The notes under the pieces are model-generated. The model made no database searches and had not been told where the DNA came from. It worked only from the letters and a program-made list of their open reading frames with translations. DNA of 64,000 bases. It comes from Allolobophora icterica. Taxonomy: Eukaryota; Annelida; Clitellata; Crassiclitellata; Lumbricidae. Shown in pieces: positions 1-11,536 of the stretch. The stretch lies in NCBI GenBank assembly GCA_963556255.1, contig OY744616.1, positions 2,374,831 to 2,438,830 on the forward strand, written 5' to 3'. The stretch's first letter is position 1. Every line of letters starts with the position of its first letter. Both the position numbers and the translations under genes were made by a program.

Positions 1-313
1 TCTTTAGACGAATCACCAGTGGCTTGAAGCAGACACTTGATTTAGGCTCCCGCATAGACTAGCATCCATTGTAACTGGAAACCAGTTAGACACATCACGT
101 CAAAGGCATCGGCATCTATCTTCAACATTCAAATTATACGAGTGACGAGTAAATTTATTTATGTATTGGGAGTTCAATGCGCCTTCTATGAGTCTATGGC
201 TACCCACCGTAATCGTGTCTACTATAATAATCTTCTGAACCGTTTCAGTCTTAACGGACTGGTCTTCTGAATATTTTTCTGATACCGACTTGGTTTTGAA
301 TGCAACTCGTATC

Positions 314-627
314 CATGGGCGGAGTTTATCAGGGGCTAGGGGGGGCGGCTAAGCCCTCCCATGAACCCACCGACTTGACCGTGCATCATTAAGGTATTGT
401 GGGTCAGGGTATTTTTTAAGCAGTAAAATCCCTCCAAATCTTCTCACCAGAAGGCCGAAATTAGTACCAAGTATGCTTAAAATGCATTTGGAGGCTGGGA
501 GACCCCGATTTGGGGCTCAAATCACCCCCAAACCCTTCTGTTTTATAGGAGCCGCCGCTTTGCGGCGGGGAGGGGAGGTGAAGGTATGCCTCAGCCCCCC
601 ATGAACTAAAACCAAACTCCGCCCATG
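314..627. mobile_element. hAT-type MITE, 314 bp, 8-bp target duplication
   Basis: The element is bounded by a perfect 14-bp terminal inverted repeat (CATGGGCGGAGTTT at 314-327 and its complement at 614-627). It is flanked by a perfect 8-bp direct repeat, CTCGTATC, at 306-313 and 628-635. An 8-bp duplication with CA-GGGCGG-like ends is typical of non-autonomous hAT elements. The interior is G/C-homopolymer rich and has no coding potential. Confidence 0.85.
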
Positions 628-635
628 CTCGTATC

Positions 636-1321
636 TTATACTACGTTTTCAGAACCAATTGAGAATATCATTACTTTTACCTCCAGGAAGGAGGTAAGCC
701 AGTTGTAGATTTACAAATTATTCCATACGAAGCTCTGGGTCGAGCACGTGCTGACTCGGATTTGGAATCAAACTGCGTTCAAACCATTTCATCCATGTGT
801 TCTTTAGCCCTGGAGAAAATGCTGTTTACAAACCATGAAATTGGAAACCCTGGTTCGAAATGCCTCAGCTTAATATGTCTTGAATCTACCATTTGTCATG
901 TATGTGCTATTAGCTCACTGTCAGATTAGGCATGCATTGAAATATAAAATTATTCAATTTAGATTCAATTCTCTCGGACGTTTTCTCAAATAGGAGACAT
1001 TCATTTCAGACAAATTTCACAGTTATCATCATATATTTGAAGAAAAAGAAACAAATGAAAATTATATAAAGTAAAACTACGCATTATCGATGTCTGATGG
1101 CATTTCGTACACATTGCCGACTAATAAATCTTTGGCTCCGGAAACTAATGTCATCCAACCTCAGATATATTAATGCAGCTGGAATATCCGTAGGCTATAC
1201 ACTTCGGCAAATAAATGTTGTTTGCGAGAACAAGACGGCGATGAAGTTGACTAATCATGCGTTCTCATAAGCCGAATCTAAAGAATTCGAAAATGCTTCG
1301 TATTCGTAATTGCCTCTCAAG
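636..1321. other. 3' flank of gene A, no gene seen
   Basis: No convincing ORF is present. Parts (about 880-1,280) are recognisably paralogous to 19,500-19,900, the equivalent flank downstream of gene C. It is therefore part of the duplicated block that travels with each gene copy. Confidence 0.5.
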
Positions 1322-4151
1322 CTAGTGTTTGCTTGATGTCCAAATATGCACCTCTCCGTAAGAACGTGCAATGAACTGTTTTTTTCTTGTGTCGTAATAC
1401 ACAATATTACGCGGAATTTGACCCATTTGACTCCACTTAAGAGTTTTCGTGTCAAACAGATATATTATGTTAAGAAAGAAGTTTTCTGTCACCAAAATAT
1501 TATTGTCCGTATCCAGAAACAAACGCAGATACTGCCAAGAGGAGGTCGTCTGCATACTGATGATCTGCCCATCAGTGCTTAGTAAACTTACATTGGATCT
1601 AAAACTCTCTGCTGAAATGTTTCTGATAATAATACTCTGACCAGTAAAGTTCCAGTGAATAGTTTGACCAGTAAAGTTCCAGTTTCTGGTGGTCCGGTCA
1701 TACAGGTATACGTTCCCACTGAACATATCAGTTGCCAACAAACTATTGTTTCCACCGTAAAACAATTGAACGTCCTTGAAACCAACTGTTTCTCTTAGCT
1801 TAAACTGACTGATAATTTGCCCATCAGCGCTTAAGAAACTTACACACAGCCGATATCTTTCTTGTAAGTTGTGGCTGACGATGATTTCTCCATTAGGTTT
1901 CTGAATGGCATGAAACGGACCAAGAAAGTCGCACGGAAGTAAAACACTTCTTACAAGTTTCGCGTCTTCATCGTAAATCTCCAAACACGGCACACCATTA
2001 AGGCGTCGCAGTACCAGTAGATGATCATCATTGGCTACTGACAAACTGGTTTCATCGCCTAATTCCGACATCCATTTGTTAACTTTATTGCTTTCCATGT
2101 CTATCTTCCAGATACACTTGCATCGTAAGTCACTAAGTAATAAAGTGTCCATCTCCCAGATGCAATCGCATACTCCGTCATAAACGTATAAAGTGTTAGT
2201 GTTTTCAATGAAAACCATTTCGCGAGGCCATTTAATCTCTTCTACAACAGTCATCATTAGCAGATCGTGCGGAATGCTGTCCTCGTAAGCTCGTATAGTC
2301 AATGGATGAGGAAATCCAAAGAAACATATAACGTAGACAAGGTCCTTTAGTTTGGCAACACGAGAATTCATACAATCAACTGGATGAAACTTCGAGGTAG
2401 AACTGATGCCGCCTACTGCAATTGAATACAATAAAAAGTATGAAATGAAAACACTTCTAAAAGAAACACCTGTCAACCAAGCCGTACTGCGTCTGGAATT
2501 CGATCCTTGGTTGTCAAATTGTTAGTTGTCCAACATCTTAATAAAGGTTTTTCCATCGCTCTTCTGATCTCGTGCATCAATCCTAATAAAATTGAAATTC
2601 AGTCAGAAAAAGGAGACGCTAAAAGCGGCTAAATGGATGTTTTTAAAGCAGCGTCCATTTGTCCACAGTCCAGCTTTAATTTGCTATATATATAGGACTT
2701 ATGGCATGGAAAATGCAACCATCATTTAAAATCCGATCACCAGAATCTAAGACAACCACCACATAAACGGGATCACCAGAATCTAAGATAAGTGCATTAG
2801 CAAACAACCACAATATCACCATACTTAATAATACGGTAAGTAGAATTAAAATCGTACGGGAAAGCATTCGGAATTCCACCTTTGTTAATTTCGACTCATG
2901 ATCTGGTTTCAGTGCATTAAAAATTGTTATTCATCCATTGAGTCATTCGTTCAGAACCATTTTTATAGCGCATCGCCTAAAAATATACTCTGGTCACTCC
3001 CAACAGAGCCGCGGGCTAAAGGGAACAATAACATCCCATTGTAAGGGTGGCAGCTGATGGTGAGGCAATTACATGGGCGTCAGATTCGTTATTTTCGATT
3101 TTAATTATTGTGTAGCTGCGAGTGTTTGGTGTTGTTTTGCATGGTGTAAGATCACAGTTTTGTATAGTACTAAGAAACGCTTAATATAACCTACATGTAA
3201 GACATTGACAGTTTAGCAACCTTGTAATTGCCGTCACTGACAACAAGACTATCAATGCATCAAATAAGACAAAGATCATTTTGACCAGAATTTGGAATTA
3301 TACCTTGTGATGTCTTGCGCGTTTCCCGATCACCAAAGGCTTCTTTCGGTGCTTGAAATTTTCTGTTGGTAACTTCGGTGAGTTGTTTGGCTGTAGAGAT
3401 TGATGTTGTTTTGTAAGGTGTAGTATTGGAGTCGTGTGTAGTTTCACTGCTAAAAGTAGCTCCCGGTTCATCTGTAGCGTGTAATGAAACTCCAGTGTTT
3501 GTTGCCAATGTTGTTGTATTTTGAGAATTTGTCAATGTACTTTGAGTTTTGGAAGTCGATTCCTCGTCAGTAATCGTTGGTGTCGTTGATCTTTCATTTT
3601 CCAAATCGTCGGTCGTTCTTTCAAAGCAAGTGTTTGTTAACTGACAGTTTGCATAACTCAGTGACTCTTGATCACCTACAGCAAAGAGTACACATCACTG
3701 AATACTTTCCATCATCTAAACCATTCATGAACAAGATGGGCCTGCTAAAAAAAATTCTGACCTATGGACGGACATTGACTGTTACTTTAAGTTCATCCAT
3801 AAATTCCTTTGTGTACTCCCATTGTCACTGCATGTAACATGTACATGTTATTTTCATGCCTATGTTAATGGTGAACAAAAAGCATTTTGATTTGAGTGAT
3901 TGATAGATTAAAAGAATTTGTTGTAGAAATGGTAGGCCGGTATTTATTTTCGTAAAGATGACCCAGATTAAGTCTATGACTCGCCTACATTAGATTATGT
4001 TAAAGATTTATTCTCTAGAATTCACGTTCACCTCAAGTTACGACAGATCATGCGCATTTGAAATATAACAAAAAGCTGCATACTTACTGACTGTCAGCTT
4101 CAAAAGGACGATGATTATCCAAATATTTGCGTTACTCAAAACTAGGAACAT
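1322..4151 (-). CDS. gene A: secreted mucin-stalk beta-propeller protein (3 exons)
   Basis: Predicted exons on the minus strand are 4,151-4,088 (ATG; hydrophobic signal peptide; donor GTAAGT), 3,675-3,304 (acceptor CTGTAG, donor AAG|GTATAA) and 2,415-1,322 (acceptor TTGCAG, to stop). Both introns are phase 1, and the joined length of 1,530 nt is a multiple of three (509 aa). Exon 2 is rich in Ser/Thr with N-glycosylation sequons and a few N-terminal cysteines. Exon 3 carries repeated segments such as NTLYVYDG, LSVANDDHLLVL, IQKPNGE and LSADGQIISQF, the spacing expected of NHL-like propeller blades. I do not recognise a named family. Secretion and glycosylation are inferred. The splice sites recur at the same places in the paralogues, which is the main reason for trusting them. 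Confidence 0.75.
2676..3000 (-). other. relic exon-2 end and conserved intronic block inside intron 2 of gene A
   Basis: Intron 2 of gene A contains a second donor-like site (AAAG|GTGGAATTCCG near 2,880). Downstream of it is a hydrophobic stretch ending in ANALILDSGD. The same arrangement follows the exon-2 donor in the other copies (motif FAL..GD.TL) and recurs in the relics near 16.8 and 32.4 kb. It is probably a remnant of another family member or a conserved intronic segment. An alternative exon encoding a membrane anchor is possible but unproven. Confidence 0.4.
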
Positions 4152-5268
4152 TTTGTCATACGACAGTTAAGTTAAAGTCGTAATAGGAATCTTTTTCTGT
4201 GCAATTAGCTGGTTTTCGATAGAAAGTTAGCTTAGACGTTCACGATGGAAATTCTAGCTAGAACTGATTCTATTTCGTTGGAGTTTCTTACTTGCATGTT
4301 TACATACAGAAATGGACAATTCGGCTTCAGTTGAAATATAATAGCAGAATTTATGTAGGTAGTAAACTGAATCGTTGATAACATCTGCTAAAAGTTATCT
4401 TTTAAGCTAATACAATATCAGTATTGTTCAATGAAAATGTAAACCACAAACGAAGACTTCTGCACGCTGCTTTATCTCTGATGGCAGCAGACACTATAGT
4501 AAACAGATAGCCAATCAAACATGATTTCAGTTGACCAATGACTGCATTGATACAGAGCGCATATTTTGAGTGTGCCCGAGTAGGCCGCATTGCGGACACT
4601 GCCCCGCTATAACAGAGAAATTCTTAGAACGACTGTGAAGATATTGTTACCCGATTTCCAAAATATTTTACAATCAGCGTTGGTTATGTCAGATATGACA
4701 CGACATCAGATCGATTCTTTCAAAACGTCTTCATGGCGTTGGTGTGATGCTCACATAAATATTATATTTATGAACTTATGATGCTCTCTATTTGAATGCA
4801 TTTATTGGTTTTTGTGAAGCCACCTTTGATTGCCTTGTTACAGTTAAGATCCCACATCATCTGTTATCATTGTCTGAACGTTTTAGTATTTTATGACAAA
4901 TTTTTAAGACAATTATAATGGCAAATTTGAAGCACCAAACACGACACTTGAAGTTGATGTGAATCTCACATGAAGATATGCGAATTTACAGTGCACCAAG
5001 ATTAGTGCATATATACATATACTGTTTAATGTGAAGCCACGTTTGATAGGCTACTTGCGCACTGGTGTCTGCTGCAACAAGAGATTAAACTGGTCGCAGA
5101 AATGTTAGTCTTCGGATTAATTAGACATTTCGATCAAATTACATCATTCTGTCAAACAATGCCCATTGTATTTGCCATCGCAAATTATTGGAGGCACTCG
5201 CTTTGTAAGCACGGATGACGCTAAAGGCAACTACTGGTAATCGTATGTATATCTATATTCTCTACCAA
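4152..5268. other. upstream region of gene A
   Basis: There is no gene. The region is alignable by eye with the upstream regions of genes B (14,223-15,027), C (23,773-24,540) and D (30,864-31,860). Shared landmarks include a tract near 5,030-5,090 (GAAGCCACGTTTGATAGGCTAC) and a SOX-like palindrome near 5,155. It probably carries the promoter of gene A. Confidence 0.5.
5155..5169. promoter_or_regulatory. SOX-like inverted palindrome upstream of gene A
   Basis: AACAAT and CATTGT half-sites face each other across a 3-bp spacer. The same palindrome is kept at 14,948, 18,972, 25,932, 31,774, 40,266 and 48,755, while the spacer bases vary. Facing half-sites of this kind are known for SOX-family dimers. 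Factor binding here is inferred. Confidence 0.35.
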
Positions 5269-5272
5269 TTAA

Positions 5273-6298
5273 CCCTCGGGCTACCAAGGGGGGTGGTTAC
5301 CACCCCCCCCCCTAGGTTTTTCTGGAAAAATTTTTTTTAGCACATGGAATATAATTTTGACAATTTAGGTAGCTGTAGGGGGTCCATTTTCGCAAATTTT
5401 GAGGTAAAAGTCGTGATGATATCCCACGCCATAAAAAAGTTATACCCGATATAGCCTAGGTACCACTTATGAAATCAGGAATTTCTCTTGTCAGCTGTCA
5501 GCTGTTGTCGACTATAAAGGTATTCATTATTCTTTCTGGAAGAGAAACAACTATGCCATTCTTTAGAGGGAATGTAGGGATATATTTGGTTCTTAGTTGT
5601 TTGTCTTTTGATAACCGGAAGTAATCATGATGAATAATAATACGCTTTTTCAGTGTGAAAATCACTGTTGCAACATCACAACGTAAACCGATATGGTTGG
5701 GTATGGGGAAGGGCCATAAACAGTTGAAGCAGAATACTAACAGAGTAAAGCAGTGCTGTGAAGTGTTCAAGAAGCCGGTTTGCAGGAAGCATTCGCACAA
5801 AACAATGAAAGTAACTTGCAATAACTGCAAGGACCACTGACGTTTTTGACTGCCGGGAAAAATTACATAATTTCTTGTTTCATGTTGATATAGCTGCACG
5901 CCTTTAGGTTTTGCCTGTAACTAAAACAGACTTTGGAATAGTTTGTATTGTTGAAATTTAAGCCTCATTATATTTATTATATTTAGAATATTCTTGGATA
6001 CATAGTTCATTTTCAAAACACACATCATTTATATCTTTTTATCCAAATAGTACAAATTGTGTGGGATAATATCATATATCGTTAAATGGACCGGTGCCTT
6101 TGTTAAAAACTATATAATTTCGAGATGCATTCATATATTTTACAACTAAATATACCATTCTTTTCAGAAATGAATGCTGAATCAAATGCTGTATTACATG
6201 ATATGATATCTTAAACCAAACACGAAATTCCAGGGGGGGGGTGGTAACCACCCCCCCTTGGTAGCCGATGTCACAAAAAAACCTTGGTAGCCTGAGGG
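5273..6298 (+). mobile_element. piggyBac-type element, internally deleted
   Basis: Terminal inverted repeats begin CCCTCGGGCTACCAAGG and end CCTTGGTAGCCTGAGGG. Both sides are flanked by TTAA (5,269-5,272 and 6,299-6,302), the piggyBac target. A subterminal G-run/C-run palindrome (GGTGGTTACCACC-like) occurs at each end. Only the last coding exon of a transposase remains, so the element is non-autonomous. A second copy lies at 15,032-16,279. Confidence 0.8.
5655..5840 (+). pseudogene. piggyBac transposase C-terminal cysteine-rich fragment
   Basis: The fragment encodes about 60 residues ending in a Cys/His pattern (QCCEVF, PVCRKHSHKT, VTCNNCKDH, stop) that resembles the C-terminal zinc-binding domain of piggyBac transposases. 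It is preceded by a plausible 3' splice site (TTTTTCAG near 5,647-5,654). The catalytic DDD core is missing. The same fragment is at 15,416-15,601 with few changes. Confidence 0.65.
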
Positions 6299-6302
6299 TT
6301 AA

Positions 6303-7584
6303 ACTCACTGCGAATAAGCTATTGTCACAAATCTCGGAGGTGTTGGTGGATAATTGGGGGTTTATATTGCGCCGCTTCGGGCGAAAGTTCTTATTCAGGA
6401 TAACGCTTGAGAAACTTCAGACCTTAGCTGATTCATGTGACCTAGTAGCTATTATTCAGGTTATGACTTACGCCGAGATGTTACCAAAGTTAATTACAAC
6501 GCCAAGTAATTTGCTCGTCAGTTAGACAAAGCGTCTATTCTGAGAGAAAACTCAAGTAGCTAATGCAAGTTAGGCTTTTCTGCAGTTGTCCCTTTCTCTC
6601 CGCCTTTCTTATCTGAAACGCCCTCCACCCCATCTTTTTCTCCCTGCGACCCTCCATACCAATATCTTTAACCATTCTTACATTCCTTCCTTCTCTTATC
6701 CCACCCTCCCTTTCAGTGGCGGCGATCTTGTTTGACAGGTGAGGGGGATATTTGTTAACTGATCTGGTAAAAAAAGAGTTTTGAACTGATCTGGTCAAAA
6801 AAGAGGTAAAAAATTTATCGCCGTGAACTGATCTGGTCAAAAAAATTGAATGACCTTTTTTGGCCGTTTCTTCAAAATGTGGGGGTGGTCCGAAGCATGG
6901 CGTGTCCCCCCACTGTTAAAGGTGGAGGTCTTGTCCCCCTCGACCCCCCATTATCGCCGCCCATGCTCCCTTTCTCTGACATTTAGTTTCTGTCTAAACC
7001 TCTGACCCTCCTACACTTGTTTGTTTTCATTTTGCGTTTTCCTTCCATCTTAAGATAAAATGATTCATCCTTCTTGTTCCCGTGTCATTCTGCAGTGTGT
7101 CAGCGTCTCTATAAAGATTCAACAGATAGGCCTAAATCTGCTCATTATCATCATTTACTTCGCCGATTGGCCAGTGCCGAAAACACATGCAGCAAATGCT
7201 TCACAGACAGCACTTCCACGAAAATGGGGTCCATATACCGACCTGTTGTCAGACTTATTCCCAAAATGCGCGTCCAGTCAAAGGAATTGTACGTGGATTC
7301 TGCCTGAAAGAACACGAATCGATTACCAAGAAATTAGAGAAGGAACAAGAACTGTGAACAATGGGATGCATTTATGTTGAGAATTTCGTCAAAACTTAGA
7401 TTTCTCTGCGCGCCGTTCACCCTGGCAGAGCTCAATTGCTAGAGCGTTAATGTGCAGAAACACAAGCCATCCCTCAAGACGGCAATGTGGCATTAATTTG
7501 CATCTATCTTCTGAACATTCCCGACGATGTTAGAAAATGAGGTCATAGTAAGCCGTAGATGGTGAGCAGTAGGACCTAGATGAC
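6303..7584. other. intergenic, pyrimidine-rich, no gene seen
   Basis: No ORF has convincing coding character. The C/T-rich tracts at about 6,575-6,715 and 6,966-7,050 resemble those near 10,490-10,700 and 33,165-33,240. The part after about 7,140 is a diverged paralogue of about 10,810-10,960 (shared TTACTTCGCC and TTACCAAGAAA tracts). A MITE occupies 6,714-6,965. Confidence 0.4.
6714..6965. mobile_element. hAT-type MITE, 252 bp, 8-bp target duplication
   Basis: Ends are CAGTGGCGGCGAT (6,714-6,726) and ATCGCCGCCCATG (6,953-6,965), inverted repeats with two mismatches. They are flanked by a perfect 8-bp duplication, CTCCCTTT, at 6,706-6,713 and 6,966-6,973. The interior holds three copies of a short direct repeat, AACTGATCTGGT followed by an A-run. 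It belongs to the same end-sequence group as the MITE at 314-627. Confidence 0.82.
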
Positions 7585-8213
7585 AGGCGATGTATATATA
7601 TTACCAGCTCCGGCAACTTAAGGTGATCTCCCGTTCTTTGTCTCCCAGTGCAGCTTCCACGCTTGTCCACGCATTTGTGGTTTCTCGATTGGACTACTGC
7701 AGTGCCATATATGACGGACTCCCGGCCTGCCGGATTGAGTCCCTGAATAGAATCCTGCGTACTGCTGCCCGCCTTGTAGGCCCCATCCCCAAGTTTGGCA
7801 GAGTGTCTGCATATATGAGGGATGTCCTTCACTGGCTCCCCTACCCACAGCGCATCACTTATCGAATCTCTGCCTTGATCCGGCGGTGCTTTGAAGGCCT
7901 GGCTCCTCCATACCTGCGGGAGCTCTGCTGTGCCACCTCATGCTCGCATCGCCGTTGCTCTCTCCGCTCAGCTACGCAAGGTGAACTTATTGTTCCCCGC
8001 GCGCGGACAGCCATACGGCAGCGCCGTGCCTTCTCTGTGGCTGCTCCCATGGCCTGGAATGGGCTCCCTATCAAGCTCCGTCAAATACCGATTGGTCGTT
8101 TTACCCTGTTTCTTAGTGTCCTCAAAACTGCGTTATTTGACCGTGGTTGACTGGGAGTGCTCCTGAGTAGGCAATCTTGAAGGGGCGCTATATAAAACTA
8201 CTTTAATAATAAT

Positions 8214-8218
<5 letters not shown>
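7585..8218 (+). mobile_element. L2/CR1-like LINE, 5'-truncated, reverse transcriptase C-terminus
   Basis: An open frame to 8,150 carries the pattern of the C-terminal part of CR1/L2-type reverse transcriptases: SRLDYCSAIYDGLP, RILRTAARLV, LHWLPYPQRITYRI, GLAPPYLREL and a final AAPMAWNGLP. The endonuclease and RT catalytic domains are absent (5' truncation). The 3' end reads GGGGCGCTATATAAA and then (AAT)n, the usual tail of this group. A (TA)n tract follows directly. Confidence 0.75.

Positions 8219-8267
<49 letters not shown>
8219..8267. repeat. (TA)n microsatellite
   Basis: An uninterrupted TA run directly after the AAT tail of the LINE at 7,585-8,218. It probably grew from that tail. Confidence 0.9.
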
Positions 8268-8269
<2 letters not shown>

Positions 8270-8395
8270 CTCGGAAACTAATTGGACGTCTTATTTGATC
8301 AGAAAACAAATCTTCATTGTTTTGTGCAGCTGTTTCTGATTTAATTTGAAGCCAACAGCTGTTAACAGCAGACACTGAAATAGTATCGTGTAGTG

Positions 8396-8462
8396 TCGTC
8401 GTCGTCGTCGTCGTCGTCGTCATCATCAGCATCATCAGCATCATCATCATCATCATCATCAA
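8396..8462. repeat. trinucleotide microsatellite (GTC/ATC)n
   Basis: A GTC run changes into CATCATCAGC and then CATn units. It creates long spurious serine or aspartate runs in several frames and is not taken as coding. Confidence 0.85.
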
Positions 8463-8730
8463 TGGCTTGCCCCACTCCGGAGCGTTACCGTTTCCACAGT
8501 TCTCTGCCAACCATTACGAGCATGCGCACTGCTCCAGGTAGTGTCGACACACATTTATTTAGCAGCTATTCAATGAAACTACTAGCAGCATGACCGACTG
8601 ACCGTAATGATCCACCACCAAAATATAATATCCATCCTCTGGAATATACGGGATGGTTATTGGCTGCAGACAGATTGAAAGAATTAGAAAGAACGGAAGC
8701 AAGTAAATAATTGTATTCTTTATTAACCAA

Positions 8731-10050
8731 CTGCATTGATCCAGAGCGCATATACTCTTAGCGTGGCTGAGTCCACAATACGACGTCGCATCTAAACCTA
8801 TGGTTACTGGCAAGATCAGCTGAGTCTGCCATCGCAGAGAGGTTCTGAGAACGAACATGGAGATATTGCAACACGAATTCTAACGGATTTTACGATGACA
8901 GTTGTTCCTAAGTTATATCAGATATGATGTGACATCAGATTGTTTCCCTCCAAACATTGCTAAAAGTCGTCATGCATAGGGCCTATAATATAATGAACTT
9001 ACAGTGCACAATGGATAAATTCATTTATTGGTTAATGTGAAGCCACGTTTCATAGGTTACTGAGGAACTAGTGTCTGATTTAACATGAGATTCCGCTGCT
9101 TACAGTAGGCTTGGGTTTTGGTTTCTTTAGACAGTGCGATATTGTATTAGTTGCAACTTACAGCAGTTAAACGATACCCATCGGAAATAATCCGACGAAC
9201 TCGCTATGCAAGCAGAGATTGCGCCAAAGGCTAGGTCCTAAGTAAGTAAGTAGCCTTTTAATAATGGAAGTCAAACGCTCAAATTTTACAAAATAGACAA
9301 TGTTGATGCAAAAAGTTACTGTTGTTGGAGAGCCTAAAATACCCCGTCACCTATTAACACCTATTCATATAAGATAGCTTCTGACGCTCGCTTCAAGATA
9401 GTAAACTGTTCCAAGAATGGTGAGCTCACTGGTAGCTTATGATGCAAAGCCTACATTTCATTTTCGAAGTATTATAGTGCTAGATAAGACTACATCTGCA
9501 ATATTCTTGGCAACAGATGTTGTGTTGCTGACATCTTTATAGGTCAGATCTGTAGGCTTACAGGAGAAGCGCGCGGTTGAAATTTCGGACTGTTTGTTTT
9601 TAGTTGTTCCTAATGATGCGGTGGATGCCACGCGGTGATGGTTGTAGGTGTTTTTAAAATCATCCAACACGAGAAAAGTCCACGCAGCTGACTTGACAAG
9701 CATCACAGAAGCGGACTCAGACGCAATATATCCACGAATAAACGAGACATTTGCAAGCAAACGGCTTAAAATCCAATAAAAGTACACATTCATTTCGAAC
9801 AACATTTGGCGGAAACCATATGCTGCGCCAGCGATATGCCAATCTTTAGGGTTCGCCTCCGAAGTGAGGCAAGGGAAGAAAGGAAGGCATGTGAGCAGGG
9901 AGCTACAGCGGATGGTGTTTAGAATTGGAGTGCGTGAGAAGTAAGGGGATATATAGGAATGAGGGTCGGATTTGTGGATATGAGTATATATTGTTGCATA
10001 TATACGGCAGACGGACCAGGTGGTCTGTTTTAGGAGACAGTACGCTGCAT
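8731..10050. repeat. duplicated non-genic block, copy 1 (partner 24,165-25,857)
   Basis: Collinear similarity to 24,165-25,857 runs from the tract GCATTGATCCAGAGCG to CTGTTTTAGGAGACAGTACG. The partner additionally holds a MITE and a telomere-like tract, so this copy serves as the empty site for both. A 219-codon minus-strand ORF here (9,458-10,117) is not conserved in frame in the partner, so I treat it as chance or a decayed exon. Confidence 0.6.
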
Positions 10051-11536
10051 AGTATGGGCGACAAAATACGAAGGCGTAAATAAACGCGGAATGGTCGTAG
10101 AGTCCAAACGACACCATTTAAAGGTGCTAGAAAGGTACTCTGCAATGTCGCTAACATTCATTGGCATAAACTAATACAGTTAATGTCTATTATACCTGTA
10201 ATGCCAAAAGTGGGACTTTGGGGGCAAATTACAGAATTTTTGGCAGCAATTGTTTTAATACAACACATTTAAAATTTAAAAAAAGATTCTTAATGAACAT
10301 CCGTAATACAGATGACATTTTTAATTTAGTTATTCAATTGTGCAACACCTTCTTCTGCTGTTTTGTTTATAGACAAATGTCGATGGTAATCTTATTTTAT
10401 GCATGAATAACAAATTATATTGGGGTTGTGCTAAAAAACTAATGTCAGCTGACCTCAAATATACTAATGCAGTTGAGATATCTTTATTCTCTTCTATCCA
10501 TATCTTCTTCTCTCCTTCCTTTCCAGCCTTCCTCCCTCTCTTTCCTTCCTCCCACCGATGCCTCCAAAGTCTACGTGATTTTCTGACTCAATCACATCCT
10601 CTTTTTTATCCTTTCCTACCTCTCGTCAGTCCTTCTTTTCATCTCCATATATTTCCTTCTTTTTGCTTCTTTCCTTCCATCTCTTCTTCCCTCGCTCCTT
10701 CGTTCCATATTGCCCTCCTCCGTTGCGACAAATCAAGCAATAGTGATCCAGCCTTCTTGCTGTCATGTTATCCCCAGCGGACCAGTGTAGCCATGAACAT
10801 TTAATGGGCCAACTGTGCCTAATTAGTATCAGTTACTTCGCCAATGCAACAAAGGCTTATTCATAAGAGCTGCGTCAAGTAAGAGAAGTTGTCCCAAAAT
10901 TGATTCCGCATGAAGAAAATGATCCGGTTACCAAGAAACCAGAGTCGGACATTTCTGTCCCGTCTTCACCAGGCCAGATGAACTCTTAGGAACTCTTAGG
11001 ACACAGTGTATTTAGGCTGATAAAAATGGATGGAAGGTCGATTGCATTGCTTAGTGTAAGTTTTGATTCGTTCATTCAGCCTAAAACAGCCTATCTGTTA
11101 TTTTATTGAATGGCCAATCAGCAATATTTCAGAACGCCAATTATTTCGAAATATAGGCCTAGTATAAATCCAGTAAGCCAATGTTGCTTCAGCCTCTAAG
11201 ATTGTGAAAGGGTTATTTCTTCAGAACAGTTATAATAGGCGTGAAACCGCAAGAAGACTAGGCAATATCAATCTACCAATGCTCGAACTATCGGCAGGAA
11301 TTTGGTGGTTGGGTCCACTTGTTTGCGTGAGACCGCCACTGGTGACTAGTCTCGTTTATTGTGCATTAGTTTGCTAACTGAGGCAATTGCCCAGTTCCTA
11401 ATGCATTTAATATAGTCATAAGGAGCATTTTCTTATCATGGAGACAAAATATTTTTAGCAAGGAGGAATTTTATATTTCAAAAGCATACACAAAAATTTT
11501 ACTTTTGCGAATGAGCATTTATTGTCTGTCAGAACA
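10051..11536. other. 3' flank of gene B, no gene seen
   Basis: It holds a pyrimidine-rich tract (10,490-10,700) and then a block (about 10,735-11,530) paralogous to 26,540-27,145 and 33,250-34,060, the 3' flanks of genes D and E. No supported ORF. Confidence 0.5.

Noticed and set aside
9458..10117. 219-codon minus-strand ORF
   Set aside because: The duplicated block at 24,165-25,857 does not keep the frame, and no domain or splice signal supports it.
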